Source of the DNA: Avanaerovorax sp964442135
GTDB taxonomy: Bacteria > Bacillota > Clostridia > Peptostreptococcales > Anaerovoracaceae
Direction: 5' to 3'
Length of the DNA: 21,780 nucleotides
Assembly (NCBI GenBank): GCA_964442135.1
Contig: CAYTYN010000024.1
Span: forward strand, 1-21,780
Part shown: in pieces, positions 6,762 through 15,190 of the stretch
Numbering within the stretch: the first letter of the stretch is position 1
Layout: each line of letters starts with the position of its first letter
Program-made: the position numbers and the translations under genes
The notes under the pieces: generated by a model
The model's database searches: none
What the model was told of the DNA's origin: nothing
Seen by the model: the letters and a program-made list of their open reading frames with translations, nothing else

Positions 6762-9440
6762 TCAAAGGCCGAAGTAAGCGTCCAAAATGTCCTTAGTCAC
6801 AGGCGCGGCCGTGGTGGACCATCCGCCTTCAACCAACATGACTACTACCGCAATCTCCGGATCCTCTGCGGGAGCCAAAACCACTGTCCACGAGAAATAG
6901 TCATACGTATCCTTTTCAGAGTTTATTATGCTCTGACTTATCTTATAATCGCTCACCTCGATGAGAGCCTGGTCTACAGCATCGTTTTCCGTAGGGTAGC
7001 TCTGCGGATCCTCCAGCATCAGCTCCGCCATCCGCTCTTCTACCTCACTCCACGTCACATCCGTTCCGGCAGTGGTGTTGAAGGAATCAAGGTGTTCCTT
7101 TACGTACTCGACTTCGTCTTCAGGCTGCTTTATACCTTGGTTTTCCGCAGTACCGGTCTTGCCCGCTACGGAGATCGGATAAGATGATCCGTAGAACTGA
7201 GCCAGAGTTCCGCTGGTAGTTACCCGCGTCATTCCTTTGATGATCTCTTCCCACTCGCTTTCCGTCATTCCGATGTCCACCGGCTCAGATTTTTCCTTCA
7301 ATTCATCGCCTACGCTGTAAACCAGGCTAAGCTGGTTATTCAACCCCTTATTGCCCAGAGTAGCTATGTATCTCGCCATCTGTATGGGGGTATATGCGTT
7401 AAGCCCCTGGCCGATGGAAGTGTTGAACACGTCAGCTACAGTCCATTCAGCTTGATTGAAGTAGTCGAACTTCACCATCGAAGCCACGTTTTCCACCTGA
7501 TCGTCTTTTACATCTGTGTTTTCCCTTATGAGCGCTATGAGATCCTGATATGATGGATTGTCGTATATGTAATTAGCGATAGTAGATATGTTTTCAGTCA
7601 GTCTTTCGTAATCGTCAATTACTTCCTCGGGGAAGTAAACGCTGGCGTTGTCATAGATAGCATTCCAGGCTCCGTACCTGTAGTTTTCCATCTTAGTCTC
7701 GGCAGTGGCTAAAGACCTGACTGTCTCGTATATCTCTATGCCGCTGGCCTCGCCCAGCCCGAACAGACTGGCCGTTTCCAGCATTTTATCCACATCTATG
7801 TCCTCTGTATATCCCAGAGAGCTTCCCGTTCCCCAGTTGGTATTGGTGGCGATGCAGTAGAAGTAATAGTTGCATGAATTTCCTATTCCCCATTCCAGAT
7901 TTTCCGCTCCGTGGGTGCTGCCGTATTCGTTCCAAGCCGAACATCCGAAGGTAGTTCCGCCGTACTCTATCCTTCCCTGGTCTACAATATATTGATCCGG
8001 ATCCAAACCGCACTTCAGCGCCGCAAGGGCTGTTATAGGCTTAAACGTGGATCCCGGCGCCACGCTGGTCATAGTAGCGTTGTTATACAGGGGCGCAGGT
8101 GAAAGGGAATCCCGCGGATTCTCCGCCTGCACCGACTCCCACTCAGAAGTGGATATGCCGTCGGCGAACATATTAAGGTCGAACCACGGATAGCTGACCA
8201 TGGCGAGAACCTCTCCCGTCTTTACGTCCACTGCCACAGCGGCTCCGCTGCCGCTGTTCTCGGATCCCAAGATGGCCTCCTCCAGAGACTCCTCTGCCAC
8301 CTTCTGCAGCTCCAGGTCTATGGTCAAATAAACGTCCTCACCCTTTTCCGCCTCAGTCTCGCTTAAAGTCTCTACGTACTCTCCGGAGCTGTTCACAAGT
8401 ATAGTTTTTATACCCGGAATCCCGTGGAGTACCGATTCATAGGCCGCCTCTATACCGTCCTTTCCTATCAAATCGGTAGTCAGGTATCCGTCTTCTGAGG
8501 TATACACGGTAGCTTCGCTTTCCGACATGGCGCCCATGTATCCTATGACGTGGCATGCTGTGCTGTCTTCAGGATACACTCTCTCCGTTCCGGAGATTAT
8601 CGACACGCCGGTGAGACCTGTCTCCTCGAAATATATCACGCTTTCATTGGATACATCCGTTGCGACGGTTATAGGCATATATCTGATGTATCCGTTGGAT
8701 GCTATCTTGTCTCTTATGACGAATATCTTCCTCGCTTCTTCGTCAGACAGATCCTCATCTATACTGTACATCTCTCTCAAAAGAGCGAAGCACTCCTCAG
8801 CCGTCATCCCCTCATCTATCTGAGTCTGAGTGAATCCGAATTTAGACCAGAAGCTTTCCTTCTGGGTCTGATATGTGAACTCCATAGTCTTTACGGTGAT
8901 AGGCAGGTCAACGCTGTACATTTCGCTCAGGGTTTCCATAGCCTCATATCTGTCGCTGTCATCTATGTTATACTCGGCGCAGACCATGGAGAAAACCTGC
9001 AAAGCCGTAGTATCGGATGAATATCCGTTCTCCTGAAGCCACTCCAGCTTATCGGTATCGTAAGTATACGAAAAGTTGCCGTCCTCATCTATTACTATGG
9101 CAAAATCGTCAACGTACTCATCGCCGTTTTCTATGAGCTTATTGATGGTAGTAAGCGCAGACTCGTTTATCTCCTTCGTAGACATGGAGCTTGGCGTAAA
9201 GGTCACGCTGAATATCTGCCTGTTTCCCGCCAGGAGATTCCCGTTTCTGTCATATATATTTCCCCTCGGCGCCGAGGTCATTATGATCTTCGTATTTTGA
9301 CCCGATGCTGCCTCTGTCCATTCATCGTGCTGAATTACAGCCACCACGAAAAGCCTGACCGCAAGAATGACCATCAGCAGTACCACAAAACCGACGATAA
9401 GCCGGTATCTGTAGTCAAAAAATCTCATATCCTTTCTCAT
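6762..9440 (-). CDS. mrdA: Penicillin-binding protein 2 (elongasome transpeptidase)
   Basis: Class B PBP that crosslinks peptidoglycan during side-wall growth with MreBCD and RodA. One N-terminal membrane anchor (about 12-36) is followed by the outside pedestal and the transpeptidase domain. Catalytic motifs are STFK (464-467), SCN (522-524) and KTG (761-763). At 892 residues it is far longer than enterobacterial PBP2 (about 630). Extra sequence lies in the pedestal (about 95-250), between SCN and KTG (about 580-665), and a block of about 75 residues directly after KTGTAEN (770-847), where the fold normally runs straight into the next strand (here FSWTVVLAPA). The start overlaps the mreD stop by 4 bases (ATGA). 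A second ATG four codons later is equally possible. Confidence 0.93.
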   Translation of the reverse strand: MRKDMRFFDYRYRLIVGFVVLLMVILAVRLFVVAVIQHDEWTEAASGQNTKIIMTSAPRGNIYDRNGNLLAGNRQIFSVTFTPSSMSTKEINESALTTINKLIENGDEYVDDFAIVIDEDGNFSYTYDTDKLEWLQENGYSSDTTALQVFSMVCAEYNIDDSDRYEAMETLSEMYSVDLPITVKTMEFTYQTQKESFWSKFGFTQTQIDEGMTAEECFALLREMYSIDEDLSDEEARKIFVIRDKIASNGYIRYMPITVATDVSNESVIYFEETGLTGVSIISGTERVYPEDSTACHVIGYMGAMSESEATVYTSEDGYLTTDLIGKDGIEAAYESVLHGIPGIKTILVNSSGEYVETLSETEAEKGEDVYLTIDLELQKVAEESLEEAILGSENSGSGAAVAVDVKTGEVLAMVSYPWFDLNMFADGISTSEWESVQAENPRDSLSPAPLYNNATMTSVAPGSTFKPITALAALKCGLDPDQYIVDQGRIEYGGTTFGCSAWNEYGSTHGAENLEWGIGNSCNYYFYCIATNTNWGTGSSLGYTEDIDVDKMLETASLFGLGEASGIEIYETVRSLATAETKMENYRYGAWNAIYDNASVYFPEEVIDDYERLTENISTIANYIYDNPSYQDLIALIRENTDVKDDQVENVASMVKFDYFNQAEWTVADVFNTSIGQGLNAYTPIQMARYIATLGNKGLNNQLSLVYSVGDELKEKSEPVDIGMTESEWEEIIKGMTRVTTSGTLAQFYGSSYPISVAGKTGTAENQGIKQPEDEVEYVKEHLDSFNTTAGTDVTWSEVEERMAELMLEDPQSYPTENDAVDQALIEVSDYKISQSIINSEKDTYDYFSWTVVLAPAEDPEIAVVVMLVEGGWSTTAAPVTKDILDAYFGL

Positions 9441-9940
9441 TTAAAATACCCGTCTTTCCCTCGTCTGCTCCTCCTTCTCTTCAGAATGAAGTAAAGTATC
9501 ATTCCGAATATGAAATTTCCTGCCACCGCCGCCGGTATAGACGACATGGCGTAGATAAAGCTGTAAGGACTTCCCGCAATTCTGTAAAGTCCCCACATTA
9601 TCGCATAATAAACCGGTATCATTACCAGATAAATGCCTGCAACGACTATGAAATTGTTCACATTGATGAACTGTCTCACAAAAATAGCCAAGGATAGGAT
9701 TATAACAAAGCCTATCACCGAAAATCCCACGAACTGGGCGCTCGCCATATCTGAAAGAAGCTCCGCGACGCTTCCCGTGATCAAAAGCGGCAGCACCTCG
9801 GACGGTTCATAGACTAAACATGCAATGATTCCCGCCGACACGATCATCTTCGGAGCTAATTCCCACGGCAGAAGGCTGTCAAGAAAAGGCTGCAACACTA
9901 AGGCCACAGCAAGCAGCGGCACTACAACCCTGTACCTCAT
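9437..9940 (-). CDS. mreD: Rod shape-determining protein MreD
   Basis: A 167-residue, almost entirely hydrophobic protein with five or six membrane segments (starting at RVVVPLLAVALVLQPFL) and a basic tail, KRRRSRRGKDGYFK. MreD is the least conserved part of the elongation complex; it joins MreC and the RodA/PBP2 synthase in the membrane. Identification rests on size, topology and place: its ATG overlaps the mreC stop (ATGA) and its TGA overlaps the mrdA ATG, so all three are translationally coupled. Confidence 0.9.
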   Translation of the reverse strand: MRYRVVVPLLAVALVLQPFLDSLLPWELAPKMIVSAGIIACLVYEPSEVLPLLITGSVAELLSDMASAQFVGFSVIGFVIILSLAIFVRQFINVNNFIVVAGIYLVMIPVYYAIMWGLYRIAGSPYSFIYAMSSIPAAVAGNFIFGMILYFILKRRRSRRGKDGYFK

Positions 9941-10752
9941 AATACCACCGATACCTTATCCAGAGACGCAAAACTCACCGAAGGCGTCACCGTAATTCGG
10001 GTCAGCTGAGAGCCCGAATCGTACCATACCTCTGAGACTTCACCTATCACGATGCCGTCAGGATACATCCCGATGCCGGATGTCAGCAAACGGTCTCCTA
10101 CCTCGATGGATGATTCCTCCTCCAGCATGTACCCCGTCAGCTCGCCGTCCGAAGACCCTTCCACGATTCCGAGCATATCCGTATTATCCTCTGATTTAAA
10201 GCTTATTTTTACAGACTCGTCGGTCAGAGACAAAACCTTGGCCCAGTCGCTTCCCGTCTCGGAAACCCTTCCGACCAACCCGTCTCCGCATATTACCACG
10301 TCGCCTACTTCTATCCCGCTGTCACTTCCCCTGTCTATGGTGAATATATTGGTCCAGCTCAGGCCGTCGAATGAGATGATGGTAGCCGTCACTATGTCGT
10401 CTTCCCCTTCTATGAAGTCATAGTTCAGGGCGGCCGCAAGCTCTCGGAGATCCTCCAGCTCCTCCTCGCTGAGAGCCATCATGCTCATTTCCTCCTTTAA
10501 GGCGTCGATTTCCTCCTTCAGTTTTTCATTTTCCTCCATCAACTCCTGATAGGAAAAGAGCCCTGAAATGTTTTTCGATATGGTTCTCCCTGCTTCCGTC
10601 ATCTCCTTCTCAACGTAGGAATACAGGCTTCCGAACATGCCGGTCACTCCTCCGAAGCCTCCGCTAAGATTTGAGACGGAAAAGCTAACGACAGCCGCCA
10701 GCAAAATTCCCACAACAGCGGCTAGAATTTTGTGCTCTCTGATCCACCTCAT
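9937..10752 (-). CDS. mreC: Rod shape-determining protein MreC
   Basis: A 271-residue bitopic membrane protein that forms extracellular filaments and activates PBP2. It has a short basic cytoplasmic start (MRWIREHK), one membrane helix (9-27), a coiled coil (about 66-108, ELMEENEKLKEEIDALKEEM), and the beta-rich MreC core with VTATIISFDGLSWTNIFTIDRGSDSGI and a later SSDGELTGYML / EVGDRLLTSG pattern that is characteristic of the family. An AAAGGAAAG site lies upstream, and 17 bases separate it from mreB. Confidence 0.95.
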   Translation of the reverse strand: MRWIREHKILAAVVGILLAAVVSFSVSNLSGGFGGVTGMFGSLYSYVEKEMTEAGRTISKNISGLFSYQELMEENEKLKEEIDALKEEMSMMALSEEELEDLRELAAALNYDFIEGEDDIVTATIISFDGLSWTNIFTIDRGSDSGIEVGDVVICGDGLVGRVSETGSDWAKVLSLTDESVKISFKSEDNTDMLGIVEGSSDGELTGYMLEEESSIEVGDRLLTSGIGMYPDGIVIGEVSEVWYDSGSQLTRITVTPSVSFASLDKVSVVL

Positions 10753-10769
10753 CGATTGCTTTCCTTTCT

Positions 10770-11813
10770 CTATCTTCTCTTAACGCTGGAAGCGTATAAA
10801 CTCAGCTTCGCGACGTCGTTGAGACTCATCCCTGTACCCATGGCTACCGCCTCGAAAGCGTTTTCCGCTATGGTCGCCTTCATGCCGGTGCGCCTTTCGA
10901 TCAGCTTATCCAGGTTGTATACAAGTCCGCCTCCCCCTGACAGGACGATACCGCTCTCCGCTATGTCTGCCGTAATTTCAGGAGGCGCCTTCTCTATGGT
11001 AGCTTTTATTCCGTCTATAACTATGTCTATGGATTCCTTAAGGGCCATCATCATGTCTCTGTTGGTAATGTCGATGATCTTAGGAAGTCCCGATATTATG
11101 TCCCTTCCGCTGGCCTTTACAGTCTTTATAACCTCATCTCCGTTTTCGTCCGTATCGAGGCAGGCGGCTCCTGCCTGGATCTTCAGCTTTTCAGCGGTCT
11201 TCTCTCCTATGAGCAGAGAATGTCTTTTCCTCATGTACTGTATTATGGCGTCGTTAAACTTATCCCCTGCATGTCTGATAGATGTGCTGGCCACAATGCC
11301 TCCTAAAGCTATGATGGCTATGTCCGTGGTGCCGCCTCCGATATCGGCTATCATGCAGGCGGTGGAGCTGTCTACATCAAGACCTGCGCCTATAGCCGCA
11401 GCCATAGGCTCATCCAGTATGTAAACCTCCGAGGCTCCCATCTGCCTGACTATTTCCTCTACAGCTTTCTTTTCTACCTCGGTTACTCCGCTGGGTACCC
11501 CTACGACTACCCGGAAATTTTTTATCCTGCCGGCAGATACGGCCATCCTGATGAATTCGCTGAGCATGTCTGCCGTCTTGTCAAAGTCGGAAACTACGCC
11601 GTCCTGGAGAGGTCTGATCACGGAAATATTGGACGGAGCCTTTCCGATCATATCCTTGGCCTCTTTTCCCACTGCCAGAGTGACCTCTCTGCGGTTATCC
11701 ACAGCGATAACGGAAGGTTCATTGAGAACTATTCCGCTGTTTTTTATATAAATAAGGGTGTTGGCAGTCCCCAAGTCAATGCCCATGTCTTTAGCAGATA
11801 AAAAATTGATCAT
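10770..11813 (-). CDS. mreB: Cell shape protein MreB (bacterial actin)
   Basis: Actin-fold ATPase that polymerises under the membrane and guides the elongation machinery around rod-shaped cells. The 347 residues include the phosphate-1 loop MGIDLGTANTLIY (10-22), DGVVSDF, LDEPMAAAIGAGL, the phosphate-2 loop ADIGGGTTDIA, and the adenosine motif LSGGGGLVYNLDKLI. Length and motifs are standard. It has a GGAGGTAATTAAGG site, starts 42 bases after radC with no terminator, and heads the mreBCD-mrdA block. Its presence predicts a rod-shaped organism. Confidence 0.97.
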   Translation of the reverse strand: MINFLSAKDMGIDLGTANTLIYIKNSGIVLNEPSVIAVDNRREVTLAVGKEAKDMIGKAPSNISVIRPLQDGVVSDFDKTADMLSEFIRMAVSAGRIKNFRVVVGVPSGVTEVEKKAVEEIVRQMGASEVYILDEPMAAAIGAGLDVDSSTACMIADIGGGTTDIAIIALGGIVASTSIRHAGDKFNDAIIQYMRKRHSLLIGEKTAEKLKIQAGAACLDTDENGDEVIKTVKASGRDIISGLPKIIDITNRDMMMALKESIDIVIDGIKATIEKAPPEITADIAESGIVLSGGGGLVYNLDKLIERRTGMKATIAENAFEAVAMGTGMSLNDVAKLSLYASSVKRR

Positions 11814-11855
11814 CCTTAATTACCTCCGAATAGTTGTAAAATACAGCCTGAGCCT

Positions 11856-12536
11856 TCAATCCATCAGTCCGGCTCCCCGCATGCTTAAATAGCGTCCGTC
11901 TCCGATTATTATATGGTCAAGGACCTTGATCCCCAGTATCTTCCCCGACTCGACCAGCCTCTCGGTGGTAAGTATATCATCTCCGCTGGGACTGGGATCA
12001 CCGCTGGGGTGATTATGTACCAGTATCACCGCAGACGCTGATCTTTTCACAGCCTGGGCGAAAACCTCCCGGGGATGAACCACTGTCGATGACAGCTCTC
12101 CCACAGAAACATCGTCACAGTACAGTAGCTTTCCCTTGGCGTTAACGAGAACGCATTTAAAATGCTCTTTTTTCTTATACCTGAGCTCCTCCATGAACAG
12201 ATCAGCTACACTGTCCGCCGAGCTGACGGTGCATCCGTGCCTCGCCTCAGCGGAGGATATCCGCCTTCCCAGCTCCACGGCTCCCGCAATAGCGCAGGCT
12301 TTAGCCTTCCCGATGCCCTTAAGGGCCATCAGCTCATCCGGAGACAGATTGGCAAGGCCTCTGATCCCGCCGTCCACATACGACAGCACCTCCTCTGCCA
12401 GGTGGATTGCCGACCCCTGAACCGTGCCCGTTCTTATTATAAGAGCTATCAGTTCCGAATTAGACAAGCTTTCCGTTCCGTACAAAACCGCCTTTTCTAC
12501 AGGCCGTTCGTCCTCAGGCATATACTTTATCCGCAT
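11856..12536 (-). CDS. radC: RadC-family JAB-domain protein
   Basis: A 226-residue protein historically called DNA repair protein RadC; its real activity is uncertain. The N-terminal half has a helix-hairpin-helix, LMALKGIGKAKACAIAG (about 69-85), and the C-terminal half a JAMM/MPN metal-binding domain with HNHPSGDPSPSGDD (H174, H176, D187) and an upstream Glu, as in a zinc hydrolase. Start ATG has CGGAGGGACTT before it. It stands directly before mreB, a link found in many Firmicutes (radC is a classic neighbour of mreBCD). A promoter reading into it lies at the end of cmk. A 5-bp hairpin, GTCCC/GGGAC, overlaps the ribosome-binding site. Confidence 0.95.
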   Translation of the reverse strand: MRIKYMPEDERPVEKAVLYGTESLSNSELIALIIRTGTVQGSAIHLAEEVLSYVDGGIRGLANLSPDELMALKGIGKAKACAIAGAVELGRRISSAEARHGCTVSSADSVADLFMEELRYKKKEHFKCVLVNAKGKLLYCDDVSVGELSSTVVHPREVFAQAVKRSASAVILVHNHPSGDPSPSGDDILTTERLVESGKILGIKVLDHIIIGDGRYLSMRGAGLMD

Positions 12537-12596
12537 AAGTCCCTCCGTTTTCGGGACGTTTCAGCGGCAAAACCAATGTGCGAAATATCACTCCTG

Positions 12597-12625
12597 ATTA
12601 TATCATTTTACATGCGTCTGTGCAA
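12597..12625 (-). promoter_or_regulatory. Promoter for radC-mreBCD inside the cmk 3' end
   Basis: TTGCAC (12620-12625), 17-base spacer, perfect TATAAT (12597-12602). The cmk stop codon TAA lies within the -10 box. This would give the radC-mre-mrdA-minD-eno genes a transcript independent of nrdR-cmk. Confidence 0.6.
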
Positions 12626-13248
12626 ATTCTGTTTATAACTTCCTCAGCCGTCATGTGTGTGGTATCCAGTAAAACGGCGTCCTCAGCCTGTCTCAAGGGA
12701 GTGATTTCTCTGGTGGAGTCGTTATTGTCTCTTTCTACGATCTCAGAAAGTATCCGGTCGTAGCTTACCTCCTGACCCCTTTCCTTAAGCTCCCTGTACC
12801 TTCTCATGGCTCTTTCGTCCGGCGAAGCGGTTATGAAATACTTAAGCTCTGCGTCGGGAAGGACTACGGTACCTATATCTCTGCCATCCATTATGACGCT
12901 TTTCCTGCCCGCCATCTGCTGCTGGAGCTGAACCAGCTTCCTCCTCACAGAAGGGAGGGCCGAACATACAGATGCAGCCATGGAAATTTCCGGCGTACGT
13001 ATCTTATCGTTTACGATGTTACCGTCGAGGACGATGTTTCCCGACTCAAAATCGATCCGAGTATCTCTCAGAAGCTCCTCCAGAGCCTCGTCCTCCACCG
13101 GCTTTACACCCTTTTCCTTCATCTTGAATCCCAGAGCTCTGTACATGGCTCCCGTATCTATATAATCGATCCCCAGTCTCGCGGCCGCCGCTTTCGCTAC
13201 AGTGCTCTTCCCCGCTCCGCTGGGTCCATCGATGGCTATCCTTATCAT
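12598..13248 (-). CDS. cmk: Cytidylate kinase
   Basis: Phosphorylates CMP and dCMP with ATP, feeding CTP and dCTP pools. 216 residues, typical length. P-loop GPSGAGKST (8-16), followed by YIDTGAMYRALG; the CMP-binding region contains RTPEISMAASVCSALPSVR; then QQQMAGRKSVIMDGRDIGTVVLPDAELKYFITAS, which is diagnostic for the family, and the lid RYRELKERG. GAGGGAGAAATCT precedes the ATG. It lies 38 bases after nrdR, so a dNTP-supply enzyme is cotranscribed with the regulator of ribonucleotide reductase. Confidence 0.97.
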   Translation of the reverse strand: MIRIAIDGPSGAGKSTVAKAAAARLGIDYIDTGAMYRALGFKMKEKGVKPVEDEALEELLRDTRIDFESGNIVLDGNIVNDKIRTPEISMAASVCSALPSVRRKLVQLQQQMAGRKSVIMDGRDIGTVVLPDAELKYFITASPDERAMRRYRELKERGQEVSYDRILSEIVERDNNDSTREITPLRQAEDAVLLDTTHMTAEEVINRICTDACKMI

Positions 13249-13286
13249 AGATTTCTCCCTCAGATCTTATCCTCCGGATATTAGAG

Positions 13287-13742
13287 TTAATTTTTACCAA
13301 TAAGCTTTTCTATCTCGCTTATAAAGGTGTTCACGTCTGTAAACTGCCTGTAAACAGAAGCAAACCTGACGTAGGCGACCTGATCCACTTCCTTCAGCTT
13401 TTCCATGATCAGCTCGCCGATGAAGGAGCTCTGTACCTCTTTTTCCATAAGGTTATTAAGGCCTCTTTCTATTTCTCCTGTCATCTTCTCGATATCGTCC
13501 ATGGGTACGGGTCGTTTCTCACAGGCTTTTATTATTCCGTTCATCATCTTATGTCTGTCGTAGGCCTCTCTTCTCCCGTCCTTCTTAACGATCATTATCA
13601 TGGACTCCTCCACCTTTTCATAGGTCGTAAAGCGCCTGCCGCACCGCTCGCATTCTCTTCTTCTCCTGATGGCTCGTCCGTCTTCCGTAGGCCGTGAATC
13701 AATAACTTTAGTATCTGTGTCTTCGCAGTAAGGACATCTCAT
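13287..13742 (-). CDS. nrdR: Transcriptional repressor NrdR
   Basis: Represses ribonucleotide reductase genes according to the ATP/dATP balance. The 151-residue product starts MRCPYC, a zinc ribbon with C3, C6, C31 and C34 (CPYC and CERC), followed by the RRRREC/RRFTTYE basic region that contacts DNA and an ATP-cone domain (about 46-136, VKKDGRREAYDRHKMMNGI). The ATG at 13742 was chosen over one 48 bases upstream because GGAGGAG lies 8 bases before it and the family begins MRCPYC. First gene of the long minus-strand operon. Confidence 0.96.
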   Translation of the reverse strand: MRCPYCEDTDTKVIDSRPTEDGRAIRRRRECERCGRRFTTYEKVEESMIMIVKKDGRREAYDRHKMMNGIIKACEKRPVPMDDIEKMTGEIERGLNNLMEKEVQSSFIGELIMEKLKEVDQVAYVRFASVYRQFTDVNTFISEIEKLIGKN

Positions 13743-13766
13743 CTCGTACTCTCCTCCATAAAGCAT

Positions 13767-13784
13767 CCCCCTCCGGATAGGGGG
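13767..13784 (-). other. Leader hairpin before nrdR
   Basis: A 6-bp inverted repeat with five C facing five G closes a 6-base loop, 11 bases before the nrdR ribosome-binding site. No T run follows, so it is not a terminator; it may stabilise the leader or affect translation. Confidence 0.4.
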
Positions 13785-13799
13785 CTCCATCTCCAGTCG

Positions 13800-13828
13800 A
13801 TTATACTATATCTCAAGAACTTTTTCCA
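13800..13828 (-). promoter_or_regulatory. Promoter of the nrdR operon
   Basis: TATAAT at 13800-13805 with a partial -35 box TGGAAA at 13823-13828 and a 17-base spacer, just after the terminator of the upstream isomerase gene. Confidence 0.55.
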
Positions 13829-13831
13829 TAT

Positions 13832-13870
13832 GCAAAAGGACGGACCAACCGCACTAACCCGCAGCCGTCC
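13832..13870 (-). terminator. Terminator after the FKBP/trigger-factor-like gene
   Basis: GGACGG (13865-13870) pairs with CCGTCC (13838-13843) around a 21-base, partly paired loop, followed by TTTTGC. It is 41 bases past the stop codon. The T run is short, so efficiency may be moderate. Confidence 0.65.
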
Positions 13871-13911
13871 GCCCATGGTTTCATAAGTTTTTGATTTTAT
13901 CGGGTTTTGTC

Positions 13912-15015
13912 CTACTCCTCAGTGCTGTCAACCTGCACTCCATACTCTATAACCTTATCCAGCACCTTATCGAGAAGAAGTCCTATTCTCCACTGGCTGG
14001 CATCTGCGTACTCCTTGATGGTCATCCCGAAAAGCTGCTCGAAGGTATCCTCCGTGTATCCGCTGTATTCCAGAACCTCTGCGAGATACTCATCATATTC
14101 CTCATCGGTTATCTCCAGGTTTTCCTCTCTGGCGATATAGTACATCACCATCTCCTGAAGAACGGTATCCTCAGCGTACTCCACCTTGCTTTCTTCGAAT
14201 TCCTCCTCGGTCAACCCCAGAATCTGGTTAAGAAAATCCACCCATTCCATGCCGTAGGATTCCGCCTGAGCCATATACTCAGCTTCTATCTCCTCAGCAG
14301 CGGCCATTGCTATATTGTATTCCTTCTCAGGATAGGATATGACCTCAGCGTTGCTTATTAACTGATCCCAGATAGCCTCCTTTAGATCCAGGTCCGCCTC
14401 ATTCTGCTTCTCTACGAGAAGCTCTTCCTTCACAGCCTCCCAATACTCTTCCACAGTATCCACATCTGAATTTTCCTGCACGAAATCCTCATCAAGCTCC
14501 GGTACCACCTCTACGCTCTTGGAATTTATAGTCACGGTGAATATCACGTCTTCACCGGCAAGCTCTTCACTATCATAGTCGTCAGGGAACGTAAGATCCA
14601 AGGTGACCGTCTCCCCTACCTCATGGCCTATAAGTCCGTCGGTGAACCCGTCGATCATCGATGTAGTCCCTATGGTTATATCAAAGGAATCTGAGGATCC
14701 TCCGTCAAAGGTTTCACCGTCAATAGTTCCCTCGTAAGACACATTGATAGTGTCCCCGTCCTCCACGGTGCCCTCAGTCACAGTTTCCGTAGTGGCCGCG
14801 GCCTGGAGCCTGGACTCTATCTCCTCATCCACCTCATCGTCTGTTACGCTCACTTCTTCCACCGTATATTCCAGCCCCTTATAGTCGCCGACTATCACAT
14901 ACTCGGACAAGTCGTAATCGTATGGCTCTTCCTCCGGCCATAAAACAGCCACAGCGATTATCACCGCCAAAACAGCTACGGCTGCAATACTGGTAATAAG
15001 AATTTTCTTGTTCAT
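13912..15015 (-). CDS. Membrane-anchored FKBP-type prolyl isomerase, trigger-factor-like
   Basis: A 367-residue extracytoplasmic folding factor. A signal-anchor (7-25) starts after MNKK; no lipobox cysteine follows, so it is probably held by this helix rather than lipidated. Residues 46-80 form a short helical lead, and an FKBP domain spans about 84-168 (GDTINVSYEGTIDGETFDGG, then IDGFTDGLIGHEVGET). Residues 172-360 are acidic helices like the trigger-factor C-terminal chaperone arms. Cytosolic trigger factor has a ribosome-binding N-domain, which is replaced here by the membrane anchor, so this works outside the cell on secreted proteins, as PrsA does. AGGAAGG precedes the ATG. It is monocistronic, with its own promoter and terminator. 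Very rich in Glu and Asp. Confidence 0.88.
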   Translation of the reverse strand: MNKKILITSIAAVAVLAVIIAVAVLWPEEEPYDYDLSEYVIVGDYKGLEYTVEEVSVTDDEVDEEIESRLQAAATTETVTEGTVEDGDTINVSYEGTIDGETFDGGSSDSFDITIGTTSMIDGFTDGLIGHEVGETVTLDLTFPDDYDSEELAGEDVIFTVTINSKSVEVVPELDEDFVQENSDVDTVEEYWEAVKEELLVEKQNEADLDLKEAIWDQLISNAEVISYPEKEYNIAMAAAEEIEAEYMAQAESYGMEWVDFLNQILGLTEEEFEESKVEYAEDTVLQEMVMYYIAREENLEITDEEYDEYLAEVLEYSGYTEDTFEQLFGMTIKEYADASQWRIGLLLDKVLDKVIEYGVQVDSTEE

Positions 15016-15035
15016 GACTACCTTCCTGTATAATA

Positions 15036-15062
15036 CTTTTATCGAGACACGGCGGAAAGCCG
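15036..15062 (-). other. Leader hairpin of the trigger-factor-like gene
   Basis: In the predicted 5' leader, GAGACGGC can pair with GCCGTGTCTC across a 5-base loop with a small bulge. No T run follows. It lies between the promoter (15087-15115) and the ribosome-binding site. Confidence 0.4.
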
Positions 15063-15086
15063 TCTCCCGCCTGATACACCCTAGCT

Positions 15087-15115
15087 ATTCTACCACGACG
15101 TCAGGTATTTTACAA
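15087..15115 (-). promoter_or_regulatory. Promoter of the trigger-factor-like gene
   Basis: TTGTAA (15110-15115), 17-base spacer, TAGAAT (15087-15092), about 70 bases before the start codon in the AT-rich gap after coaBC. Confidence 0.55.
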
Positions 15116-15190
15116 ACCTCTTCTATTTATTTTCACATAATCCACACCAAATAATCAACTATGAAATCGGGCAAGCTTCACACCCCGCTC

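Noticed and set aside
13800..13830. NrdR box at the nrdR promoter
   Set aside because: The region has ATATAG-like sequence but not the paired 16-bp boxes with conserved spacing; promoter AT content explains it.
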